This document shows, one piece after another, positions 48,369 to 57,915 of a stretch of DNA of 64,000 bases. The DNA comes from an uncultured Planctomycetaceae bacterium (GTDB lineage: Bacteria; Planctomycetota; Planctomycetia; Planctomycetales; Planctomycetaceae), in the NCBI GenBank assembly GCA_943787265.1, contig CALSLT010000029.1:62001-126000 (forward strand), written 5' to 3'. The notes under the pieces were generated by a model that was not told the DNA's origin, searched no databases, and saw nothing but the letters and a program-made list of their open reading frames with translations. Positions within the stretch are counted from its first letter, which is position 1; the number at the start of each line of letters is the position of its first letter. The position numbers were made by a program, and so were the translations under genes.

Positions 48369-50024
48369 CTACTCCGGCGCCGCGACAGATGCGGGGGGCT
48401 CTTCAGGTCGAGCCCAGTCGGGCAGTCCGCCAGTCGAGAGCCCGAGATGCGGGACAAGGTAAAAAACCGTTCCCAACGTCAGCAGCGTGACTCCAATGAG
48501 GTTAAGCAGAAACCCTTTCCGAGCCATATCGCCCATCGAAAGCACTCCCGAGCTGAAGACAATGGCGTTCGGAGGAGTCCCGATCGGCAGCATGAACGCA
48601 CAACTGGCAGAAGCCGCGGCCGGCAACATCAGCAGACGCGGATCGATATTCAGTTTCAGCGATGCCTCGGCAAGGACGGGCATGATCACGCTGACAACAA
48701 CGACATTCGTCGCAAACTCCGTCAGGAAAGTCAGCAGAAAACAGATCGCCGCGACCAAAGCCCAGATTTGCCAGCCTTCGACCGTACCGGCAAAGGCATC
48801 GCCCACCCACTCGGCCAGTCCGGTTTCCTTGAAGGCACTCGCAATCGCAAAACCGCCGCCGACCAACAGCAGAATTGCCCAAGGCAACTTTTGAGCGGTC
48901 TCCCAATTCATCAGCCGCTGTGGCTTGCCGTCGGCCGATCGCTCACCAGGCAAAGCAAACATCAAAATCGCCATTCCCACAGCGACGGTCGAGTCATGCA
49001 CGACGCCTTTTGGAAAGGTTTCTGGATTCGCCATTAGAACGTCGTAGAGGAACGACTCAACGAGCGCTTGCCAGCCGCCCAGCAACGTTACATCACCAAA
49101 TTCAAGCGGTCGCCGAAACGTCCAGAGCATCGCGGTCGCCAGAAAGATCGCCAACATCATCCATTCAGATCGCGATGGCTTGCCAATTGCTTTCAGGCGA
49201 TCGCTGAAGAACTGCCGGTTCACAGCATTCTTTTCGGGAGTCGGCATTCGAAACGTAAGAATGCCCCACGTCACGAATAACATGACGATGCCGATCGGGC
49301 CGAACGCCGCGAGCCATCCACCAGCTGACATCTGCGGCCCCTCTGGAAATCGGCTTTCCCAAAGGCTCACAAACTGCACGTTGGTGACCGTTCCGACAAG
49401 CGTCGTCATCCCTCCGATGCTGGCCGACCAGGCGATGCCAAGCATTAACGAAATCCCGAACGGTCCCAACGGCCCGTTTCGATCGATCTTGTTATCAACT
49501 GTTTTCGGGTTGCCATCCGCACGACTGCTCAAAGCGTCCTGCAGGGAAACCACCAGCGCGACAGCGATCGGCGTCATCAGCAGCGTCGACGCGGTATTGC
49601 TGATCCACATCGACAGGAACGCCGTCGCGACCATGAATCCGAGAATCACTTTCCGCAGGCTCGTTCCAAGCACTCGGACAATGTGCAAAGCAATCCGCTG
49701 ATGAAGTCCCCAGCGTTCAATCCCCAGTGCGATGATGAATCCGCCCAGAAACAGAAAGACGAGTTTATTGATATAGGCAGAGCTGACCGTGTCCGGGCTT
49801 TGAATTCCGAGCAGCGGGAACATCAGCACGGGAACCAGGCTGGTCGCGGCGATCGGAATTGCCTGAGTCAGCCACCAGGCAGACATCAACGCAGTCGTCG
49901 CCAGCAGCCGCCGAGCCTCAACGGTCATCCCCGCCGGAAGCGGCATCAACAGAATTGTCGCAAAGAGGACGGGCCCGATGACAAGGCCAACGCTGGCGGT
50001 ACGATTGTTTCCGGGATTCGACAT
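48369..50024 (-). CDS. SLC13/DASS-family sodium-coupled anion transporter
   Basis: Secondary transporter of dicarboxylates or sulfate with Na+. Two structural repeats with the SNT-type motifs are seen: WISNTASTLLMTPIAVALV in the first half and TEFATNVVVVSVIMPVLAEA in the second. About 12 helices in 551 residues, usual for the family. The substrate cannot be told by eye; sulfate, succinate or citrate are all known. It is 99 bp from the hemQ stretch on the same strand and stands apart from metabolic operons. Confidence 0.9.
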   Translation of the reverse strand: MSNPGNNRTASVGLVIGPVLFATILLMPLPAGMTVEARRLLATTALMSAWWLTQAIPIAATSLVPVLMFPLLGIQSPDTVSSAYINKLVFLFLGGFIIALGIERWGLHQRIALHIVRVLGTSLRKVILGFMVATAFLSMWISNTASTLLMTPIAVALVVSLQDALSSRADGNPKTVDNKIDRNGPLGPFGISLMLGIAWSASIGGMTTLVGTVTNVQFVSLWESRFPEGPQMSAGGWLAAFGPIGIVMLFVTWGILTFRMPTPEKNAVNRQFFSDRLKAIGKPSRSEWMMLAIFLATAMLWTFRRPLEFGDVTLLGGWQALVESFLYDVLMANPETFPKGVVHDSTVAVGMAILMFALPGERSADGKPQRLMNWETAQKLPWAILLLVGGGFAIASAFKETGLAEWVGDAFAGTVEGWQIWALVAAICFLLTFLTEFATNVVVVSVIMPVLAEASLKLNIDPRLLMLPAAASASCAFMLPIGTPPNAIVFSSGVLSMGDMARKGFLLNLIGVTLLTLGTVFYLVPHLGLSTGGLPDWARPEEPPASVAAPE

Positions 50025-50197
50025 CGATGCTGGTTCTACGGAGGCTGCGACAACCGCCCGGACTCACACGTCGGACGGGCCAAACAGCATAACGAACCAG
50101 TAGCCGCGAGACAGTGTGCAGCGTCTCGTCGACACTCTCAGCTTAGGGAGCGTCGAATCTGAATTGCAGAATCCTGCATGAATTTTTCGAGTCGCTC

Positions 50198-51496
50198 CTA
50201 CGAGCCCACAATCGACAGTCCGACCTGTCGCGCTCGTTGTCTCACGATGGCTGACTTGCGTTGCTCGGTCGTTGCGTCGTGAAGGTGTCGGAGAAGTCGT
50301 TCCTGCGCAAGTGTCAGGTCCTGGCCGCGACGATCCATCGCGGTTCGAGCTGTATCGAGAGCCGATTCCAGGTTGAGATTGTCGTCGAGGTCGCCGTGCC
50401 AGACTCGGGCAAACGATGGGACGAACTTCGGCAGCAGCTCGCCACCGGGCAATAGCATGGTCATGACGCCGATGGACGTACCGGTGTTGAACAGGCTGCA
50501 GACCGCGGTCTTGGAATGGTCGCCGATGAAGCAGCCGACTTTCGTCGATCCGGAATCGATCGATTCGCCGCTCAACGGAACTCGGACCGTCGAGTAGTCG
50601 TTCTTCAGATCGCTGTTCGTCGACAACGCCCCCATATTCACCCACGGGCAAACGTAGCCGTGCCCTAGGAAACCGTCGTGATACTTGTTCGCGTAGCCGT
50701 GCATGATCGAGTTTTCGATCTCGCCGCCGACGCGACAGACAGGACCGATCGTTGTTCCCGCTTTTACGTTGGCTCGGAAGAGCTGACTGCCATAACCGAT
50801 GTGGCACGGACCTTCGATTCGGGTGTAAGCCTGAACTTTGACTCCAGCTTCGATAGAAACCGGGCCGCTTCGAGCGTCGATCACGACGAACGGGTCAATG
50901 TCGGCACTCGGGCTGACGAATACGTTTTCCGGATCTCCCAGCACGGCGATCTGCGGCCCGAAATCCGTCTGCCCGTCCGTGAAACCGTTCGAGCGAAAGT
51001 CGGCTTCCAGTTGTTCCGGGTTGAAGCCGATCAGGTCCCACGGATGCCGGACGACTTTTCCGTCGGCCGGAGTAGCGTTTCGAGTTCCCGCGATCTTGAG
51101 CAACGGCTCGGACCATTCGGTGTCAGTCAGTAATGAAGATTCAAATGGATCGACGACCAGAAACGCGAGCGTCTCGCCGCAGAATCCAGCGACGTCGCTG
51201 CCGACAGCGCTGAGTTGCTCAATCGCTTCTGGAGTTGGCAGCCAGCGAGCGTTGATCAGCAGCGTCGGCTCTTCGCCCAGCCAGACGCAGTCGTTCACAA
51301 AGGCTTCCGGACTGAATTCTCGATACGTCTGTTCGAGATAAGGACGAATGAAGACGCCCCAATCCTGAACGTCCAGAAACCGGATCAGTCGCTCCCGCAA
51401 ACTGAATTGCCCGCAAAGAAGCTCGAACACCGGCCGAGTCAGAGCGATCGGTGCAAAGCCGTCGGCACCGTCATCTTCGAAAAATGCGATCCGCAT
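50198..51496 (-). CDS. GlmU-like sugar nucleotidyltransferase
   Basis: Two-domain protein: an N-terminal nucleotidyltransferase-like part with ALTRPVFELLCG, CVWLGEEPTLLINARWLPTP, PWDLIGFN; and a C-terminal left-handed beta-helix of hexapeptide repeats (DIDPFVVIDARSGPVSIEAG, IGYGSQLFRANVKAGTTIGP, GSTKVGCFIGDHSK). Closest to the putative sugar nucleotidyltransferase/GlmU-like family of planctomycetes and archaea. The ATG at 51496 (MRIAFFEDDGADGF) is chosen, because the frame upstream lacks a coding look. About 432 residues. It probably makes an activated amino sugar for the envelope; the actual substrate is unknown. The stop is 174 bp from the transporter gene. Confidence 0.82.
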   Translation of the reverse strand: MRIAFFEDDGADGFAPIALTRPVFELLCGQFSLRERLIRFLDVQDWGVFIRPYLEQTYREFSPEAFVNDCVWLGEEPTLLINARWLPTPEAIEQLSAVGSDVAGFCGETLAFLVVDPFESSLLTDTEWSEPLLKIAGTRNATPADGKVVRHPWDLIGFNPEQLEADFRSNGFTDGQTDFGPQIAVLGDPENVFVSPSADIDPFVVIDARSGPVSIEAGVKVQAYTRIEGPCHIGYGSQLFRANVKAGTTIGPVCRVGGEIENSIMHGYANKYHDGFLGHGYVCPWVNMGALSTNSDLKNDYSTVRVPLSGESIDSGSTKVGCFIGDHSKTAVCSLFNTGTSIGVMTMLLPGGELLPKFVPSFARVWHGDLDDNLNLESALDTARTAMDRRGQDLTLAQERLLRHLHDATTEQRKSAIVRQRARQVGLSIVGS

Positions 51497-51817
51497 AGTC
51501 CCGTCCCTGGGAGGCTCATCAATACAACGAGGTCGCTGAGCAGCCGTCCGATTCCCTGGACGAACCTCGCAAGAAGCCGGAAATCTATCGGTTTCTGCGG
51601 ATTCCCGGGAAGACGGGTTCCGCTGCCTCGACAGACCGCGTTGCCGCGATTTCGGCTCGATCAGCGGTCCCAGCTGCGGACTCACGCCGACAGACTTCCC
51701 ATTACTCCCAATTTAACTCACAGCCGGAATAATCGGCAAAGTCGACCTATTTTCCGAATTCGACGCAACCAGCAAGGTCTCGCGGACCGATAACGTCCGA
51801 AGTCTCTCCTGCCAGGA

Positions 51818-54800
51818 ATGCGCGACTTCATGTTCCATCTTCTGCCCACAACCCTCCGACACTTCGCGATTCTGTCCGCGTTCGCATCGGCGATCTGTTG
51901 GATGGAAGAGTCTGCGATTGCTCAGAACATGAACGTTGGCTACGCAGAAGGACCTGCCATCCGCGGCACGAACATGACGATGCCACTGCCGCATCAAAAT
52001 CCAGGGTACGGCAGCCCGACGCAACAGCCTCGCATGATTCATCCGTCGGCGTCTCCATACTTGTTTCAGTCAGGAACGTCCAACAACGTTATTCACACCG
52101 GAGCGAATGTCTCGGCGTCGTTTCCCGTGACGGGTGTGGTCGACGTACCGCCTGAATCCGTTCAGCAGCTTGGCTATTCGCAATCTCAGCCATTTTCACC
52201 GCTCGAAAACTGCAACACCTGCATGTCCGATAGTTGCGGCGGATGCTCAACCGGAGCCTGCAGCAGCCTCGGCGACCTGATGCCCTTTCATTGGCTCCAG
52301 GCCGTTGGCGGCGATGAATACGGAGTCGCTCAGAACTGGTATTCGCAGTTCGGTATTTTTGCTCCGTTGGTCATCCTGCCGGACGAAACCGGGCTGAGCT
52401 TTCTTCAGGCCAGTGGAACAGTCTCCGAAGGCAGCGTCTACGGAGCTAATGTCGGCTTTGTCACGCGTTACCAGGACATGGCTTCGTACTGGTTCTTCGG
52501 TTCGAACTTCTGGTACGACTACGAATCCAACCCTGACCAGGACCTGCATCAGGTGGGCGTCGGCTTCGAAGCACTTTCACGATTCATCGAAGTCCGAGCC
52601 AACGGCTACCTGCCAATCGGAACGACATCGCGTTTTGAAGCCGTTGACCCGCGACTTCAGGGACTCAACATTCTGACCGGCTATGACAATCTTGCTCTGG
52701 CGGGAGCAGACATCGAAGGCGGAGTCCGACCGTTCGAAAAACCCGAATTGTGGTTCTTCCTCGGCTATTACTGTTACACCGACCAGAACGACATCCTGAA
52801 CGAAGACCCGCTCGAAGGACTGCGTGGCCGCGTCGAAATGCGTCCCAACCGAAATCTCACGCTCGGCGTGACGGTCTCGCACGACGACGTTTACGACACT
52901 CAGGTTTTTGGCAGTCTCACATTTGCATTCCGCAGCTTCGCCGATTTCATGTCAGCTCCGGGTGGATGCAACGCCGAGCCGCAGTTCACGCAACTGGTAA
53001 CTCGCAAGTCTCGGATCACGACTCAGCGACAGGACCGTCTCGCAAGAAACACGGTAAACGGAGCACCAATTGTCATTGCCCAGGCAAGCTCAACCGCTTC
53101 ATCAGTCGGAAACGGGACCCCACAGCAACCATTTAACACGCTCACCGCAGCCGTTGCCGCCGCGGGTGAAAACGGCATCATCTTCGTGCAGAACGGTACG
53201 TTCAACGAATCCATCAACCTGCTGAACGGACAGCGACTTCTGGCTGACGGATTTCTCGACACAACGCCACACGTTGTCAGCACGCAGAGCGGTGTCCTCA
53301 CTCTGCCTGGCCAACGAACACGAGCCCAGGTTCCTCGACCTTCCATCACGTCGAACGACCTGCTCGGCACAGTCAAGCTTTGCCCGGACGGTAACTTCGT
53401 CGACAACGTCGAGATTCGCGGCTTCGACGTCGCAAACACAATCGGCAGCGGCATTGTCGGATTCCTGAACGATGGCCTGACGATCCGAGACAACGTCGTC
53501 AGCGGCAACGCTGGATTCGGCATCGCCCTGTTCAACGCGTCGGGTGACACCGTCAATTCACCGACCGCTCCCGTTTCTTCGTTCAGCATTCAGAACAACG
53601 AACTGACTCAGAACAACCAGGGCGGACTGTTGATTGCAGACGTCGACCTTGCATCGTTCGACTTCACACCGACCGGCTTGGACATCAATTCAAAGGGCGT
53701 CTCCCTTGCTGATCGAGACGACCTGACCGTTCAAGTTTCCGGCAACACGATCAGCGACAACGCGACCACAAGCACGTTGTCTCCTCTTGGCGAAGGGCTG
53801 GCAAACGCGACGTTCCGAGACGATCGCTTTGGAGTTCAGGTCGTGGGGCTGACCGGATCCTCAATGACCGTCGGTTTCGAATCAAACACGCTCGAACGAA
53901 ACGGTACCGCTTCGGCACTCGGTCGATTCAGTTCGGCGGGCGGTCTGGCCGTTCTGGCCGGCGGAACGTCCACCGTCAACACGACAGTTACCGAATCGAC
54001 ATTCAACCGGAACGCCGGCACCGACATCCAGGCAACTGTTGGAGACGGTCCAACGACTCTGGCGACAGCAACCGCGAACTTGAACGTCGTCCGCAGCCTG
54101 CTGCAGAACGCTCAGCTTTCGGAAACTGATGATGGTGTGCTGGCATCGGGAATTCGTCTGAATGCTGATCAGGGAACGCTCAACGCGACCATCGACAGCA
54201 CGGTCATCCTTGGCGACACGACAGTTCTCAACAGCGCGTTCGATCGAATGGAAGCTGTTTACGCAATCGCCGACGGCAATGGACAGATCAACACGACGAT
54301 CTCTGGAACGGACCTCAACGCCTTAACGCGAACTGGCAACGAGTTCGTCAACTGGCACGTCGGAGTTGGGTCAAACGCTGAAGACCTGGGAGTTTCGATC
54401 GTCGATATCAGCGACACGCTGATCGATGCCGAATGTGTGTTGAAGTTTCATTCTGGCGAGTTCGGCGATCCTGCGGTGTCAACACTGACCGCCACCGTAC
54501 GACGATCTGAACTGGTCGCACGTCTGCCTGAAACGTCGCCGTTTGACGGCATCCGAGCCGAAGCTCTTGGCGGTTCCGACATGAGCCTTTCAATCCTTGA
54601 TTCCGAATACCGTTTCGAAGGTACGGTTTCGGGAACGAATCCGGCTCGATCATGGTTGAACGGCGACGTCAGCGACTCAGCCGACCTCACGCTGCTGATC
54701 GAAAACGGCATGCCGAGAAACTCGATGGCCGGATTCACCAACTTCATTGATCTGGGATCGGAAGATTCAGGAACCATCAACGCAACGATTCGAAACACCA

Positions 54801-55297
54801 CGATCGGTGACACAATCGGCCAGGGAATTGACATCGGAGCGTTTGACACCTCGCGAGTCACGCTCGACGTCACTGGCTCAACGCTCTCGAACAGCGGAAC
54901 CGGATTGTTGAATGTTCTGGCCAATGACCAGGCCGTTGTCTCAAGCACGCTGACTTCCAACACGCTGATCAACCCTGCCAATCGAGCAATCACTTTACTG
55001 GCCGAAGCGATCAACTCGACAGACAATGCCCGAGTCGGTGCAACGTTGACGTCAAACCAGTTCCAGGCACTTTCCGGAGCACTTCGAGCAACCAGCGACG
55101 CTGATGACGGACTCGCCGAAGTTCGGCTCAACATGACAAACAACACGTCGAACGGCCTTTACCTGTTGGAGCAACTTGAAGCTCCACTTGGTGCGGCCAC
55201 ATTCACGCTGTTCGACGGCGGCGGCAACTCGCCCACTCAGACGACATCAGGAACGATCGGCACCTCCGCAACCGCACTGGACATCACCTTTCCTTAG
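51818..55297 (+). CDS. Inverse-autotransporter-like outer-membrane protein with beta-helix passenger
   Basis: A 1159-residue surface protein. N-terminal signal-like segment (LLPTTLRHFAILSAFASAIC); a Cys-rich patch CNTCMSDSCGGCSTGACSS at about residues 132-150; then a barrel region (174-375) with alternating beta strands and aromatic belts (YGANVGFVTRYQDMASYWFF, DQDLHQVGVGFEALSRFIEV, RPFEKPELWFFLGYYCY, GLRGRVEMRPNRNLTLGVTV), resembling the intimin/invasin (inverse autotransporter) beta domain. From about 390 the rest is right-handed parallel beta-helix (PFNTLTAAVAAAGENGIIFV, NVEIRGFDVAN, GLTIRDNVVSGNAGFGIALF). This order, barrel first and passenger after, is that of inverse autotransporters. 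Adhesion is inferred. The start could be 51830. Confidence 0.8.
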   Translation: MRDFMFHLLPTTLRHFAILSAFASAICWMEESAIAQNMNVGYAEGPAIRGTNMTMPLPHQNPGYGSPTQQPRMIHPSASPYLFQSGTSNNVIHTGANVSASFPVTGVVDVPPESVQQLGYSQSQPFSPLENCNTCMSDSCGGCSTGACSSLGDLMPFHWLQAVGGDEYGVAQNWYSQFGIFAPLVILPDETGLSFLQASGTVSEGSVYGANVGFVTRYQDMASYWFFGSNFWYDYESNPDQDLHQVGVGFEALSRFIEVRANGYLPIGTTSRFEAVDPRLQGLNILTGYDNLALAGADIEGGVRPFEKPELWFFLGYYCYTDQNDILNEDPLEGLRGRVEMRPNRNLTLGVTVSHDDVYDTQVFGSLTFAFRSFADFMSAPGGCNAEPQFTQLVTRKSRITTQRQDRLARNTVNGAPIVIAQASSTASSVGNGTPQQPFNTLTAAVAAAGENGIIFVQNGTFNESINLLNGQRLLADGFLDTTPHVVSTQSGVLTLPGQRTRAQVPRPSITSNDLLGTVKLCPDGNFVDNVEIRGFDVANTIGSGIVGFLNDGLTIRDNVVSGNAGFGIALFNASGDTVNSPTAPVSSFSIQNNELTQNNQGGLLIADVDLASFDFTPTGLDINSKGVSLADRDDLTVQVSGNTISDNATTSTLSPLGEGLANATFRDDRFGVQVVGLTGSSMTVGFESNTLERNGTASALGRFSSAGGLAVLAGGTSTVNTTVTESTFNRNAGTDIQATVGDGPTTLATATANLNVVRSLLQNAQLSETDDGVLASGIRLNADQGTLNATIDSTVILGDTTVLNSAFDRMEAVYAIADGNGQINTTISGTDLNALTRTGNEFVNWHVGVGSNAEDLGVSIVDISDTLIDAECVLKFHSGEFGDPAVSTLTATVRRSELVARLPETSPFDGIRAEALGGSDMSLSILDSEYRFEGTVSGTNPARSWLNGDVSDSADLTLLIENGMPRNSMAGFTNFIDLGSEDSGTINATIRNTTIGDTIGQGIDIGAFDTSRVTLDVTGSTLSNSGTGLLNVLANDQAVVSSTLTSNTLINPANRAITLLAEAINSTDNARVGATLTSNQFQALSGALRATSDADDGLAEVRLNMTNNTSNGLYLLEQLEAPLGAATFTLFDGGGNSPTQTTSGTIGTSATALDITFP

Positions 55298-55445
55298 ACG
55301 CCGATCGTCGATTACCTGCTCAAGATCAAAAACAGAAAACCGTTCTTTTCGTCGGTCAACCTGCTAACTAACCTTGTTATTCGCTGGCGACTGTCGCCGG
55401 CATTCATATTCCGAACAGTTGGGCTATCTCGAGGGGATTGCTGTC

Positions 55446-55652
55446 ATGGCCGTTGATGACGAGTTTGAGCAGATTGCTGAATGGCTGAAGACTGAGAAAG
55501 GGCACTCCGATCTCGAAATTGAAAAAATCATCCTTCACCTTCGCCATTACGAAGAGAACACGAAACTGAATTCCGTCATGGATTCAATCGGCTCCGGATC
55601 GCTCAACCTCACGGCGATCATCAACCAGGCCTTGTCGGACGAGTCGGAATAA
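55446..55652 (+). CDS. Small acidic protein of unknown function
   Basis: 68 residues (MAVDDEFEQIAEWLKTEKGH onward, then HLRHYEENTKLNSVMDSIG). Predicted mostly helical. A GAGGGG stretch sits about nine bases before the ATG at 55446, which supports this start over 55374. No family recognised. Follows the adhesin by 149 bp and precedes the TPR gene by 62 bp, on the same strand. Confidence 0.6.
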   Translation: MAVDDEFEQIAEWLKTEKGHSDLEIEKIILHLRHYEENTKLNSVMDSIGSGSLNLTAIINQALSDESE

Positions 55653-55714
55653 AGAAAGTCCGAAAGTCGGCGAGAGATGTGTGTCCTTAATGCGAAAGCA
55701 TTTCTGAGGACATC

Positions 55715-56074
55715 ATGCTCGAGCAAATCGTCATTGCAATTTTCGCCTTAACTCTGGTCAACGCAGTCTCTCTGTTCAAAATCCGAGACGACTTGCGTGG
55801 GTTGTTGAAAATCAACGAGAAATGGGCACGAAAACCCCAGGCAGAGACAGATCTGGAACTAGGCAAACACGACGGGGTGATTGCTCGATGCCTGCAAGAC
55901 ATCGACGACAACCCCCGACACGCCAAAGCTCATTGGTATCTTGGAAGGGCGTATTTCGAAAAGGAAATGTTGTCCGAAGCCAAAGAACAGCTGGAACTCC
56001 TGGCGAAACTGTATCCCTCCTGGCGTGCCGAATTCACTGAACCGTACGTCCAGGAAATCGACAATCAACTCTAG
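55715..56074 (+). CDS. Membrane-anchored TPR-like small protein
   Basis: 119 residues: an N-terminal hydrophobic helix (MLEQIVIAIFALTLVNAVSLF), a charged linker, then a TPR-like pair (HDGVIARCLQDIDDNPRHAK; AHWYLGRAYFEKEMLSEAKEQLELLAKLYP). Likely a membrane-bound adaptor. The terminator that follows is 33 bp past the stop. Confidence 0.7.
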   Translation: MLEQIVIAIFALTLVNAVSLFKIRDDLRGLLKINEKWARKPQAETDLELGKHDGVIARCLQDIDDNPRHAKAHWYLGRAYFEKEMLSEAKEQLELLAKLYPSWRAEFTEPYVQEIDNQL

Positions 56075-56107
56075 GCGACTCAAAAAGATTAGACGTGTGA
56101 ATGAACA

Positions 56108-56146
56108 CAGCCCACCGAATGCGATCTCCGGTGGGCTGCTTTTATT
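56108..56146 (+). terminator. Rho-independent terminator after the TPR gene
   Basis: CAGCCCACCG (56108-56117) pairs with CGGTGGGCTG (56129-56138) and is followed by CTTTTATTT. A classical strong stem with an 11-base loop. Confidence 0.85.
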
Positions 56147-56179
56147 TGTGAATGCTGAGCCTTTCGACTCGTCAGAAAC

Positions 56180-56776
56180 TCAGCTTTCGAGTTCGACGTT
56201 CCAGTAGACCTCACTGACGAACTTCGACCAACTGTCGATGCGAATTCCGATCGCCGCGTAAATCGGCTTCCATTTAGGTTGAGCCGGTTCCCGTTTCAAC
56301 GGCATGTGGGCCTGAGCGGGCGTACGGTTGGCTTTGCGAGAATTGCAATCTACACACGCCACGACGCAATTCTCCCACGTTGTATCTCCACCGTGCGACC
56401 GAGGCACGACATGATCGATCGTCAGCTCCTCACTGCCGGGCCGTTTCGCACAATACTGACACGTAAACTTGTCCCGTTTGAACATGTTTCGACGGCTGAA
56501 CGCCACCGATCGATTCGGGACACGGTCGTACTTCGTCAGCGTGATGACTTCCGGAACTCGCAAACGCAGACTGCTCGTCTGAATAAACGGTTCGTCATCG
56601 ACCGGCTGCTGCATCGCCCAGTCTGACCACGAATAAATCTGATAGTCATTGGGGTCGACGACGCGGGCCGTGCCGTTCCAAAGCTTGACGAGAGTGCGCG
56701 AGACGGTCGCTATTCCGACAGGTTGCCAGTTCCGATTAAGAACCAGCGTCGGGCGACTTAGCAGACCAGCGGTCAT
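56180..56776 (-). CDS. HNH endonuclease
   Basis: Nuclease of the HNH type with zinc-ribbon Cys pairs: FTCQYCAKRPGSEELTIDHVVPRSHGGDTTWENCVVACVDCNSRK is the active region in outline (CxxC, then DHVVPRSHGG, then CxxC). The N-terminal part (PTLVLNRNWQPVGIATVSRT, LVKLWNGTARVVD) is the usual lead of the restriction-like HNH family common in cyanobacteria and planctomycetes. About 198 residues from the ATG at 56776, chosen because AGGAG lies seven bases before it. No neighbouring methylase or phage genes, so a house-keeping or repair role is as likely as defence. Confidence 0.9.
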   Translation of the reverse strand: MTAGLLSRPTLVLNRNWQPVGIATVSRTLVKLWNGTARVVDPNDYQIYSWSDWAMQQPVDDEPFIQTSSLRLRVPEVITLTKYDRVPNRSVAFSRRNMFKRDKFTCQYCAKRPGSEELTIDHVVPRSHGGDTTWENCVVACVDCNSRKANRTPAQAHMPLKREPAQPKWKPIYAAIGIRIDSWSKFVSEVYWNVELES

Positions 56777-56999
56777 CCAGAGTCTCCTGGTTACGGTGCG
56801 TTTGTGGCGGTCCGTAGCAGCGTCAGCTCGTGTTCGCGATGGCTCATGGCCCAAACTGGGCGAAATGCGTCATCGCAAAAAAGCACCATAGCTGCCCGAA
56901 ACGGCTTTGTGGAGAGACTTTCCACTGGAAGCGAGCCGGCGTCATCCTGAATTCACAAATCCGGGTCCGTCATGAAAGCAGTCTCGCGAACACGTGAAA

Positions 57000-57047
57000 C
57001 CGTTAATGAGTGCCGCGGCGGCTATGCCACGGCACTCCGAATAACGG
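57000..57047 (-). terminator. Hairpin just beyond the stop of the gene at 57049
   Basis: CCGTTAATGAGTGCCG (57000-57015) and CGGCACTCCGAATAACGG (57030-57047) form a long imperfect stem with a 14-base loop. It lies directly after the minus-strand stop. Only a few T follow, so it is a probable but not classical terminator. Confidence 0.45.
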
Positions 57048-57048
57048 C

Positions 57049-57390
57049 TCAACAGGCAATCCATGCCTTCGCGGGGACGATCTGGCGAGCGATTTCATGA
57101 GCACGCAGCACTAGGTCCCGAGGAGAAACGATCAGACTGGCTTCATCAAGCATTCCCCCGCGATCAAGAACGTCGATCACAACTCGCCCCGTCGCCCGCA
57201 GCGACCAGGTGAAGCCGCGCGCTCGCAGACTTTCAACAATCTCGGCCGCGACAAGTTCGTCAAATTTGCCCAGCAAATCAGCGTCGCCGCATGCCCGATC
57301 GGAATCGCCGTGCAGATTGGCTTCGGATACCAACCACGCGTATCCGGAATCGATGATGGGGTGCTCGTTGGTGAGCAGGCTGACAGCCAC
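57049..57390 (-). CDS. Hypothetical cytosolic protein
   Basis: About 113 residues with a GTG start at 57390, chosen because AGGAG lies seven bases before it; the open frame further upstream begins at 57474 but has no such site. The sequence (AVSLLTNEHPIIDSGYAWLV, FDELVAAEIVESLRARGFTW, ARQIVPAKAWIAC) is partly helical and has no motif I recognise. Moderate support. Confidence 0.6.
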   Translation of the reverse strand: MAVSLLTNEHPIIDSGYAWLVSEANLHGDSDRACGDADLLGKFDELVAAEIVESLRARGFTWSLRATGRVVIDVLDRGGMLDEASLIVSPRDLVLRAHEIARQIVPAKAWIAC

Positions 57391-57915
57391 TGTATTTCTC
57401 CTGGTTGTTGTAGGTTTTACTAAAGTTTTCTGACGCAAAAGTTGTGCTCGCAGCCCCGAAATCACGTTGAACATCCCGGGAATTTCAAATGCTTACAACG
57501 CATAGATGGACACCAGAATTAGCGAATCTGGCCGAGCCACAATGATTTCGGAGGATTCTCTGCGGTCCTCAGACCATAGACTGCTGCCTTGGCCCCTTGC
57601 GGAAAGCCTCGAGCCGCCGCACCCTCACATGATCAAGCGAGCCGGCTGCCAAACTGTCTGTTGAGACACGCAGCCCACCGATTCGGTTCAGATCATAGGC
57701 GTCTGTGTAAAGAGTTATTCCCAGTCGAACGACGTCCGGCCGCCCCGGCAATCGGTATAATCCTCACAATTTGTCGTTCGACGCTTCAATCGGAAAGAGT
57801 TCACCAGGCCGCATAACCGATACACGTGATATCTCCCGGTACTGCCGGTGCGTCAGAGTGTCGCGCGGCGTTAGTCGGGCTTCCCATCCGACGAGCTGGC
57901 CTCAGGAATCCAGAT
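57391..57915. other. Intergenic region before the BBP7-type gene
   Basis: 525 bp between divergent genes. A TATAAT is at 57756-57761 with a CGG before it (extended -10 like), about 155 bp before the barrel gene ATG, but no clear -35. A minus-strand open frame of 60 codons (57569-57751) has no ribosome-binding site and is not called. Nothing else stands out. Confidence 0.4.

Noticed and set aside
48105..49037. Long plus-strand open frame of 310 codons opposite hemQ and SLC13
   Set aside because: Overlaps two well-identified minus-strand genes and has shadow-like composition.
50064..50807. Minus-strand open frame in another phase of the GlmU-like gene
   Set aside because: Arg-rich, no signal or motif; the real gene is in the neighbouring frame.
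57569..57751. Minus-strand small gene of 60 codons
   Set aside because: No ribosome-binding site, no family resemblance and it lies in a region with no neighbour support.
57756..57761. Strong promoter from the TATAAT before the BBP7-type gene
   Set aside because: No matching -35 and over 150 bp from the start codon; kept only as a remark.
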